A stretch of DNA of 60,623 bases from Klebsormidium nitens (lineage: Eukaryota > Streptophyta > Klebsormidiophyceae > Klebsormidiales > Klebsormidiaceae): contig DF237485.1 of assembly GCA_000708835.1 (NCBI GenBank), positions 1-60,623 on the forward strand. Reading direction: 5' to 3'. Each line of letters begins with the position of its first letter. Within the stretch, counting starts at the first letter, position 1. The notes below the pieces were generated by a model. That model had not been told where the DNA came from, did not search any database, and worked only from the letters and a program-made list of their open reading frames with translations. Both the position numbers and the translations under genes were made by a program. Below are positions 17,000 to 25,800 of this stretch, piece by piece.

Positions 17000-17284
17000 C
17001 TACCATAAGTATTTCCAAGACCAATATGAAGGTGATAAAGGATCGCTGATCACCCGCTTTCCCTCCTTGTTCAAAACTTTTGAATGTCTCTCGAAGTACG
17101 CCCTCCGTCTCACCGGGTCTTTGTGATTCTGACTTTTGGGCAGCAAGCCGGTGCGATCGTAGTAGTGCTGATAATTGGTCGCCCCAAAATGAATGACCCT
17201 CTGCTTTCCTTGGTAGGTAAACTCAACTTTGAGCTTTTTCCCGCTTATAGGAGAGCGCGAGAAGTGAATATCGGTAGGTCCCAT
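17000..17284 (-). CDS. Small conserved algal-virus protein (DUF5754-like)
   Basis: 94 aa. The pattern KVEFTYQGKQRVIHFGATNY, then HKDPVRRRAYFERH, then a C-terminal SDPLSPSYWSWKYLW matches my memory of a small uncharacterised family in large algal and mimivirus-like DNA viruses, which I believe is Pfam DUF5754. The typical member has the same FGA, RRxxYxxRH and DP..P..WS.W blocks. Function unknown. Its presence links this element to algal DNA viruses. The family number should be checked. Confidence 0.6.
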   Translation of the reverse strand: MGPTDIHFSRSPISGKKLKVEFTYQGKQRVIHFGATNYQHYYDRTGLLPKSQNHKDPVRRRAYFERHSKVLNKEGKRVISDPLSPSYWSWKYLW

Positions 17285-17308
17285 TATAGAATGGTAAGAA
17301 AGAAAAAA

Positions 17309-17716
17309 TCAAAATTCATCATCCGAGTCCTCTACATACTCGTCATTGTTGGCTTGAAAGTTTAGGTAATCGTAGTCCGATTGATAGTCGTCTTCCGAGG
17401 CAGCAACAGACTCCGCATCAGAGTCAGAATCATCATCTGATTCAACATAAGGAGTCCGTCTGAATGTATACCTCATGTCCTCAAGGACGCTGTCCATGCT
17501 ATAACCGAGCTTTCTCTCAATTTTTGCAAGTTCGTACTCTTCCCCATCTAGTTCCTTGTTCGTTTGAACAAAGCGGTACCAATCGGACTCATCCTTAGAG
17601 TAGTCCATGTAGACCAAAAGACAATCGCGCTTGTGTGCCTGACGCCGCTTGAATCTTGCCAAGATATCCTCAAAAAGGTCGCGCGGCAGGGCGTTATAGA
17701 CGGTCTTGATATCCAT
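17309..17716 (-). CDS. Acidic-tailed protein sharing an ALPxDL N-terminus with 17874-18353
   Basis: 135 aa. The N-terminus (VYNALPRDLFEDILARF) resembles that of the divergent neighbour (VERALPFDLYEKIVRMKL). The spacing of Leu-Pro, Asp-Leu and Ile recalls the first helix of F-box-like domains, but the rest does not support one strongly. The C-terminal 50 residues are Asp/Ser/Glu-rich. Function unknown. It is separated from its neighbour by a 157-bp divergent intergenic region. Confidence 0.5.
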   Translation of the reverse strand: MDIKTVYNALPRDLFEDILARFKRRQAHKRDCLLVYMDYSKDESDWYRFVQTNKELDGEEYELAKIERKLGYSMDSVLEDMRYTFRRTPYVESDDDSDSDAESVAASEDDYQSDYDYLNFQANNDEYVEDSDDEF

Positions 17717-17873
17717 TATTTTTGCTGATATTGCTTGGGTTGCTTGAATATTCGGGGAGTCCTGGAAAATTCAAATTTTTTTTGGCGTACCACTCTGACT
17801 GTGTAACCAGTCTTGCCTTTAAGTAGTTTTCATTTTCGTTCAAATTTGCTGTTTTTTATATCTGATTATGTAA
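17717..17873. promoter_or_regulatory. Divergent intergenic region between the ALPxDL genes
   Basis: 157 bp with T-runs and TTTTTTATATCTG close to the plus-strand ATG. It presumably holds promoters for both related genes; no defined motif. Confidence 0.35.
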
Positions 17874-18353
17874 ATGAGTTTGACATTGAAGCAGGTCGAG
17901 CGAGCCCTTCCATTCGATCTGTACGAAAAGATTGTGAGAATGAAGCTGGAAAATGAACGGAAGGCTGACCCAGTTGCATATGCACTAGAGAAGGACATTA
18001 AAGATCTCACATTAAAGGATTTGTGGGACATATATGAGCACCTAAGCTACGGAAAAGTATCATTTGAACAAATAAAAACAGCCATACGACTTTTGCAAAA
18101 AATCGATCAACATGTTGGATGGTGGGACAATAGGACTTGGACAACGAGTAGCGCTCTAGAGATTGAGAATTTTAATACCGTTGTTGTACTGAAGACAATG
18201 TTTTTTAAGGCTCCCTACATTCGTAAATGCTTCGCTTTATGGCACACTAAATTGAGGCAACAAATGTACTATCCTGGAGCTAAATACAAAGTGCCTCGTA
18301 GAGGAAGCGCCAATTATAAAGCGTTCAAAGAAATCTACAAATTTGATGATTAA
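17874..18353 (+). CDS. Basic protein sharing an ALPxDL N-terminus with 17309-17716
   Basis: 159 aa, helical and basic, with many aromatic residues in the second half (WWDNRTWTT; MYYPGAKYK). The first 25 residues align with the N-terminus of the divergent neighbour, suggesting paralogous heads on different bodies. No recognised domain. It is the last clear viral gene before the right inverted repeat. Confidence 0.5.
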   Translation: MSLTLKQVERALPFDLYEKIVRMKLENERKADPVAYALEKDIKDLTLKDLWDIYEHLSYGKVSFEQIKTAIRLLQKIDQHVGWWDNRTWTTSSALEIENFNTVVVLKTMFFKAPYIRKCFALWHTKLRQQMYYPGAKYKVPRRGSANYKAFKEIYKFDD

Positions 18354-18431
18354 TCGTCGACGCATTAGGTAAAAGACAGGAAAAAGACAAAGGTGTAAGT
18401 ATTTAATGTATTATTTCTAATTATTTTTGTA

Positions 18432-18568
18432 GAAGTGGGGAGGGAGAAGTGGGGAGCGGGGAGGGCGGGGAGGGCATATTTATAAAAAATATTTTGGAAG
18501 GGGGTGAATGATTATATAAATTTGAAAAAATGCCCTCCCCGTGCTCCCCACTTGGGAAGGGTCTCCCC
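18432..18568. repeat. Right copy of the long inverted repeat
   Basis: Bases 18467-18524 are the exact reverse complement of 673-730. Outside the exact core, GGGGAG blocks continue on one side and a TGCCCTCCCCGTGCTCCCCA stretch and GTCTCCCC continue on the other, matching the left copy to base 605. The two copies enclose about 17.7 kb holding all the recognised virion genes. Confidence 0.85.
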
Positions 18569-18753
18569 GAATTTCTCAAGAACTAGATTGAAGATTTCTA
18601 AAAAGTTTAGCGGGGATCTGCGCGGGTCGGTAATGGATGTGGGAGTGAAGACCATTACCACACACGGGTTCAGCGTTTCCGATCTAGTTCAAAAAAAAAT
18701 TGAATTTTGCAAAGGGTGGATGGGTGGGCACGGTTATTTCGTGACGAAAAACA
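18569..18753. other. Unique segment between the two inverted-repeat systems
   Basis: No recognised gene. A short plus-strand frame runs through it but has no ATG until about 18631. It includes GGTAATGG ... CCATTACC complementary blocks near 18630-18662. Confidence 0.3.
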
Positions 18754-19288
18754 ATATTGCACCCGTAAAGGCTTAATTAAAATTTTTATTATTCATGGAT
18801 AATTAGCGGTAATTTTATCCCCTATTTTTTCGCGGGAGGTCTCACGATATTTGCATGGAATTTGCGGGAGACAAAAAGAAAAGTACTTAAGGCTATCTCA
18901 GTCTATATAGTTGAAGAGTGAAACATAATACGGTATTGTTTCGCGATGATTCCAACTAATATATAAAAAACAATTTAGTAAGCACTTAAAGAGATTTTGA
19001 TTATAACATTTAGTGCGACATACCACGGTATGCACTCATTATTTTAAAAATTTGATAAAAAGCGCGCAGTGTGTTAGTACTTAAGGAGACTGAGCTATGT
19101 TAGTATGTGAAGAACGTGCAACTTTACCATTACCATTCAGTCTTGTCATACCATTACCGAGTAGTCCGTAATTTGCGGCAATTTATGCGGGCGTGAGTGA
19201 GACCTCCCGCGAAAAAATAGGGGATAGAATTACCGCTAATTATCCATGAATAATAAAAATTTTAATTAAGCCTTTACGGGTGCAATAT
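18754..19288. repeat. 535-bp inverted-repeat element with 92-bp arms at the virus-host boundary
   Basis: Arms 18754-18845 and 19197-19288 are reverse complements with one mismatch. The 351-bp spacer is AT-rich without a convincing ORF and contains AGTACTTAAGG twice (near 18884 and 19076). It may be the right terminus of the provirus, a foldback or MITE inserted near it, or a hairpin end. The CAATAT beside the right arm is repeated once, a possible target duplication but not a clean one. Confidence 0.85.
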
Positions 19289-20794
19289 CAATATATTTTC
19301 CATCCTGCCATTGGATGAATCATATCATTTCACGGAATGCACTCCATTCGGAAGCCTTTGGTATTACTAAAGGCCTGAATCAAAATTTTGTTGGGCTTCC
19401 GCCCAAACTGATTGTTTCCATCAAGTATTCAAGATGCAGCAGAATTGATGGTAACTTACGGTTTATTAACGCCCTGAGCCACATAGAGCCATCGGGCAAA
19501 GTCTGCCGGTGAGACCGGGCCCACGGTACAATGAGTTGACTCTGCAGCTTGCTACGGCTGCAAGTCATGTCCAGAAGGCTATACATGCTACCACCTAAGG
19601 CTACGGCATGCACTCAACAACCCAGATATTACCTGTGAGAGCATGCTTCTTGACGAAAAAGATTTCTCTAGCAGACGTGCACTACTTCCTGTGGAGACCT
19701 GATACAACGATAATTGGGGTCTGCTAAGCTTGACTGCTTGACAACACCTCATTCAACTGTGGGCTCTGATGACGCAACTACTTGGAGAATGTTGCCAGTA
19801 TTGGAGCCAGGCGAGATGTTGCCGCAATTGCTAGGACCCTCGTTGTAGTCTCCACAGGGGCAAGTGTGTGCCAAATGTCAGTTCACGCCTGCAGAGTAAT
19901 TGTGATGCTTGTTTGATAATGGCCGTTAAAAAACTTCATCGAGAAGAAAAAGGTACCATGGTGTTCAGAAAGCATCACAAAATTTTCCTAAGTTATCCTG
20001 GCTGAGCAGTCAATCGGCTTTGGAAGCTTCAAGGATTGAAAGATTGTTTAGAACTCTTGTGCTTCGGTGCGCTGCACCCAAAGCCGGAAGTTGCACCATT
20101 CAGCCAAGCAACGTGTTGGACTGCTTCGCAGCTTTTAATTGATCAGGATAAACGCTCAGTTTTGCCAGGGGAAGACAGGCAGTCACGGCATTGGTTGGCC
20201 AACCAGAACGATGATGCTGACTTTCCAAGCAAGCATAGCCATTTTATGTGGGCAGTCAGACCTTCAGTCTGACAATGTGTCCAGCATTAGTCAACAGCAG
20301 AGGGAAAGGGCTGTACATACTGGTTTGCCCTTTGCGAGGATTGACTAATACTTGCGCAAAAGCATTGCAACAACCAACTTGCGTCTACTTTGCAATGGCG
20401 CCCACTGTTTTGACTTTCTGACTTGTCCATGTCATTGTGCATGGAGTCCGGGGCGCCATAGCCAGGACACTGAGCTGGTTTTGTGGTTATAGCCAGATGC
20501 AACATTGCACTCCTTTAAGTAGAGGCCATGAGAGCAGAGACCAGTCAAGAGTGCTCCAAGCTCATTGGTGCTTTTTCAAAGCATTTGATGGGTTTTTGAT
20601 CGCATGCAACTTCGATGGCTTGATTACAATCGACACCTTTGCTAGCTTTGCTGCTTCATATCGTACACGGTACCTGAGAGATATGGTACCTACCTATGTG
20701 CGTAGCACTGCGTACGGACTACAGACGGTACCTACAGAGGTAGAATACCGCACCTGGTACATGGAGAGGGTAATAATCAGTCATCCTACGCTTG
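19289..20794. other. Host intergenic DNA
   Basis: No credible gene. Base composition becomes host-like. A small hairpin (GTTGGGC ... GCCCAAAC) lies near 19390. The stretch from 20640 on is rich in GGTACC/GTAC steps. Confidence 0.4.
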
Positions 20795-21352
20795 GTCTAG
20801 CGGCTAAGGGAAGGGTCATTTTGTAGCGGTACCCCCCGTAGCAACTGTTAAGGGGGGGGTACCTTGGACCAATATTGAATCCTAGGGTGATGAAGGGGGG
20901 GGGACTCGGCAGCCTGTGAAGAATCTCGTAGCTACATGGGGGGGGAGCCTTTGCAGGCCTCGAGATGGAAAGGTCATAGGGGCAGATTTAGGCGTTTTGA
21001 TCCCTTTTGATTCGTTCCAATGTAGGATTCTGGGTGTGATTTGGGCGTTTTATGGGCAAATTCTGCACCAAATGGTCAAAAAGACCTTACAAGTAGCTCT
21101 CTGTAAGGATCGGTGCAATCGAAGTCTGGCAAATATACTCAATACATCTAGGAAATTCGCCTTTTTCAAGCCTGTATATGGGAGGGGGACTTGAAACCTT
21201 CCAAGGCTCGAAAGGCATGGGGGGGGGACCTTGGGACTTGAGCCAGTGGGGCAAGTTGGGAAAGGGGGGGGACAAGGGTCCTCAACTCAAAAGGGCTCAA
21301 CAGTTACTACGGGGGGTACAGCTTCAAAATGACGCTTCCCTTAAGGCGTAGG
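20795..21352. mobile_element. MITE-like element with diverged terminal inverted repeats and G-runs
   Basis: About 55 bp at 20795-20852 is complementary, with several mismatches, to 21295-21352; shared blocks include AAGGGAAG, GTCATTTTG and TACCCCCCGTAG. The interior has no coding capacity and has five or more runs of seven or more G. A smaller hairpin, GGTACCCCCC with GGGGGGTACC (20828-20863), lies at the left end. A non-autonomous DNA transposon is the likeliest reading; no target duplication was established. Confidence 0.5.
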
Positions 21353-22811
21353 GATTTCCCCTTCACTGGGTGATGAAATGATGACGTCAATGTCTGCGAG
21401 GGACCTGGGTTCGATCCCTCGCAAACGCACTACGGGTCATGCCGCGACAAAGGGTGTATAATTCCTCGTAAGTCGAGGTCGTCGCCGCCTCCCAGGGGCC
21501 GCCGTGCGGTTTGGCACCCGCGCTCCGGCGACCGTCGCCAGGTATAGGAGTCCCACATCTCCTCAGATTGTTCATCCTTTACCTGGTACATGGAGACGGT
21601 GACGGCCACGGGTACCGAATCTACCGATACACCGGTACCTGCATTTGGCTGTACTATTTTGTACCTCAGTGTACCTGCCCAAAGGTACCTAGGTATGTCG
21701 GTCCCAAGAAGCAATGATTGTATGGCACCGTGGAAAAGACGAAACGTCGGTTTCGTGAGCACCACCGAGCACTTCTAGCTACCGAGTGTGTACCTCGTAC
21801 CTACTACCGTACCTATAGGTAGTAAAGTTTACTACCTATAGGTACTGTAAACCTCGTACACATGTGTGCATAATGGAATACGGTACTGGCAAGCCCCCAG
21901 TGGCAAGCGACAGTCTGTGTTGTCACTTTGAGAATCTGTGCTGAGCCAATGAGAATCCGGACCTTCTGGGGCAGCCAGCACTAGCCGCAAGCCTGACTTG
22001 CGTGCTGTCTAACAATGACATGTAAACCTGCGCTGCGCCACATCAAACCGTGCAATGCCAAAGAGTGAACGATTCTGATAGGTATTCTGCGCGGATCTTC
22101 GAAGCTCCTCCTAGCTCTTGTGAAGGCTTCAAAAGCAGGGAGTTGACCAAAGTGAGGCAATAGAAGCTGTGCAGGTGGAGGGTCGAGAAGCCTTGTGGCC
22201 CTTTTCTTCCGTATTAGTTTTTAAACAAGCTATTTCTGCTAAACAAGCATCTTTGGAGTCTGCATCTTTGGAGTCTGCATCTTTGAGGCCGTAGGAAGCT
22301 TAGCGAATATACAGACAGCATTGCGTTTCCAGCTCAGTGTGCTGGAGCCGCTGCAACCTCAACCTGCCTGGCTATCGTCGACGCTAGTCTGGAATACGTT
22401 TCAAGACAGGCGCAGGTTTCTATGTGTGCTGACGCCTCGACTGTCGTCTGAATCTGGGACTCAAGACATTCCTCAAACATCCAATAATGTCGCAAGAGTC
22501 ACAAAAGAGGTGGCCATAAATATGAGGGAGTTTTAAAGTATGCATACCAAGTAGCGAAGCTCTGACTAAGAGTTCAGCTCCAATCATTTGCTGAACACGG
22601 CATTGGTGGTCACCAGCGACTAATAATTGCTAGCTGCTATTGCTCCGCTGTCCACCTTTTGGCGCGCTTGACGCGCTGGGCTCTGCCGCTTTGGGCCTTA
22701 AGTTAGCCTTCAAATGAAAGCGCAGAGCTGCAACCCATGAAGACCAGCAGTGTGGTTGACAGCTTTCCTATCCAGATCTGCCACAGCCCGCAATACGTAG
22801 CGGTTGCTGTC
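21353..22811. repeat. Host intergenic DNA with palindrome and short tandem repeat
   Basis: A near-perfect palindrome with 18-bp arms (GTACCTATAGGTAGTAAA and its complement around one base) spans 21809-21845 in a GTAC-rich stretch. A 15-bp unit, GCATCTTTGGAGTCT, is repeated at 22247-22285 (2.6 copies). No gene seen. Confidence 0.6.
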
Positions 22812-25800
22812 ATGGGAGACCAGCTTACCGGAAAGAAGAGGAGTCCTCCGATCGTTGGCGCCACTCTAGTTCTGACCGCTTTCCTTGTGTACTTGCTTAT
22901 GGGGGGCCGGCCGCCAGGTACCTTCGATCAGGTACTTCCTTACCGCGATGCCCCTAGCTTTGACTGCCAGAACTCGTTACAACTGTCCATATCTTTGCCG
23001 CTGAAAGCTCCCTTTCTGAGGAAAGATTTGAGGAATGGTTTCCGTTAAATGGGCCCTGCCGGCCTTTGCCTATCGGAATTGTTTTTACCATTCATATTTG
23101 CTGCTGGAAGCTCCTTTCCCGATAAGAAAATGAAGAAAGGGCTTTCGGGAAAGAGACTGAAACTTTCAGTCTGCCGCATCTTTCCATTCAAACGGCAATT
23201 CTCATAGCAAGCTGTAATCGCTTTGAACCTTCTTCAACTCCAGCTGGTTCAAGACTGAATCAATCTCTCAATTTTCAGATATTGATCTGCAGGTATCGCA
23301 CAAAATGCATGCACTTCTCCAGTCTGCCACCGCACTGTCAGAAACAAGGAGCGAGTTTGCGCCGGAGTGGGCCACAATATGCCAGGACGACTTTTGTCTC
23401 GAGGGGCCGAACCTCAAGCAGGCTTGCGTCATGCAGCCGAGCCACTTCTTCCTCCACATGCCTGGAGCAAGCCGGTGAGCACCAAAAAGTTGCGCAAGGC
23501 GTTGCAGTCCAGTGAAAACGCTAGGAGTTGTGCCATCAGCCTTCAATTGGTTCCAAGCTTTTCCCGAAGTCTAAGCAGACTTGCATGGATGGTTATAAGC
23601 TGCCCAAACCATTCTCTCAAGATGCGGAAGACTTAATAACTTTCAGTTGCAAAAATGCAGTCCTAGCTCGAATCCAAAACAGAGCCTAGCGCTACTTCTG
23701 GCGGGCCTAGCTTCCTTTCGTGAGCTGATCAAGCTAGAATCGACGGCATACCTCGTTCGTGAGAATATGAAGCCGGTCATCCGCTCTTGCAGATTCAAGT
23801 GCTACGGACGAGCGGCGGGCCCGGCGGGCATCTTTCAGCTGGACATGACGGTCGTGGATCAGGGGACGGTGCGGGTTGACTTCACGCCACAGCAGGCACG
23901 TCCTTCCTTCCATCAGAATCCAATCTACGTATAGTTAACCTTTGATATAGTGAGCTAAGCAGCTTAGGACGGGTGGGTTTATTCTGGGGGTTAGGGTGCA
24001 TACGGGTGTGGAGCAGGTGATTCTGAGGGTTTAGGTTCTCAGTTCCAGCAGCTTATTCACGGAGCTAACTGTACGTCAATGAAGAGACTGCTTAAGCTTC
24101 CTCACCCCGTCCCAACGTGAGGCTTACTATAAGGCTGAAGCAGTTTTGTGCTGAGGAGATCGAACCGGGCGAGGATCCGAGAGTACGAATTTGGGAGAAA
24201 GTTGTCCAACGTTCTCTTGGGCACGCCTTTAACCCTGAAAGCAGCGACTGGGGGAGAGAACCTTTCGCGCAACCTATCACGTACATTATCTGCTTTAGGC
24301 TTCGCATTGAAACCCAGTAACGTTCATCGTGCTTTCATCAAGACTTTCGCTTTTGCTACATTTTGATATCTTACTCTCCCAACGTTGCCCCCGTGCACCG
24401 TCAGTAAGGTTGACAATTGTTGCTGCAGGAAGGGGTTTATAAGCTATGGATCTCGTCCGACTTGGTCCTCCCATGGATCCCCTCCGAGCGCCCAGTCTCT
24501 TCCATCTTCACCCCCTGGCTCCACCAGCAAACCCTCCCCATGCCCCAAACCCTCGACTTAACCGTCCTCCCAAACCCGAAAACCCCTGTCCGGGGATGCA
24601 AGCCGTGCCGAGGCCCCGGGGTTGGCACGCTGCCCGGGCAATGGGTTAACCGGACGGAGCTAACCCGGGTTTGTGGGGCAAACGTGCTCGGGGCGATGGA
24701 GGAGTGGGTGGATGACGACTTCGTTTGGGCCGCAAGGGAGTGCACGTTCCCGTTTTACTCGCGCGCCGAATTTTTGGAGCACTTTGCGGGGGCGAGCATC
24801 CTGCTGGCCGGGGATTCGACGGTACGCGTGACGCCACCCCTCCGTCTGTTGCCTGCGCGATACTATCTTGGCACTTTTGGAAGCCCACTGAGTAACGGTC
24901 TTTCGACGATCTGCGCTGTAGTGCTTTTAGAAGGTCTCCAAGTTCGCTGGTAACTTTTTGGAGTCGCCACTAGAAGAAGCTAAAGTGGCATGTTTGGAGT
25001 CTGATTTACCAGCACTGCTTCGGAGATTTGAACCCGCGGATCTGCCCTCAACCTAGTGTTTTCGCCCTTCAATCGAAGCTATCAAAAGCTCATGAAGCGG
25101 GGCCTTTTTAGATCTGGGTTGACAAGCAGGTGCTGCCAGCAACAGACGACGATACGCAAGGGCCCGAGCGAGCATTTCAAAAAGGTTCTGTAGGCACCGC
25201 ACGACGAGTCGTCGTAGTCGAATCGGCCTTGGTCCGTGAATTGGCAATCCAGAGAACGACAGTCTTCTGACAACCTCAGATCACCTCCTGGTGGGTTCTG
25301 ATGGGTGGCGCAGGACAACAATTTCCTTGCCCTGTTCTGACATCTGTCCACACCTTAGTTCGGACCAGCCCTGCTAAACAACGGAGTTTGTGGCCCTTAA
25401 CCATGGATGGTTATGGGCTTGTTATAGGCTGTTCAAGGTTATATGTTTAACGACCAGATTCGGGTGGTAACCAGCCCCGGAACGAGGACTAAGCCTGGTT
25501 TTTTTGTCCTATAACCAGCTGAGACTCAGTCTGGTAACCCGCCTGATTAGAAGCCAAAACTTCCTATGTAGAGCAAGGTCTCTATTTGTCTTACCAGTTC
25601 CGAGGTCATTTCACCGACCTTCAGAATTGGCTCTGGTACGGGAACGGTCCGGAGACGCTTCAGGGCCCGTATGAGACGTACGGAGAAGGAAGCGGTACAT
25701 ATGCCAGCTCCTGGGACGACCACGTGTCGAGCTTCAATACGCCGCTGTGGGGCTTCCGTCACGACATGCTGAACATAACACCGAACCCAATGGAGGCAAG

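Noticed and set aside
18504-18776. 90-codon plus-strand frame over the right inverted repeat
   Set aside because: Begins with GTG inside the repeat, has no ATG for over 40 codons and resembles nothing known to me.
1-19288. Retroviral-type or tyrosine integrase, or protein-primed DNA polymerase
   Set aside because: I looked for DDE, R-H-R-Y and PolB patterns in the viral ORFs and saw none; if present they are left of the window.
21395-21423. tRNA-like GGTTCGATCC B-box with a 9-bp stem
   Set aside because: It forms a simple hairpin (TGCGAGGGA ... TCCCTCGCA); no D-arm, anticodon arm or acceptor pairing can be laid out in the preceding 50 bases.
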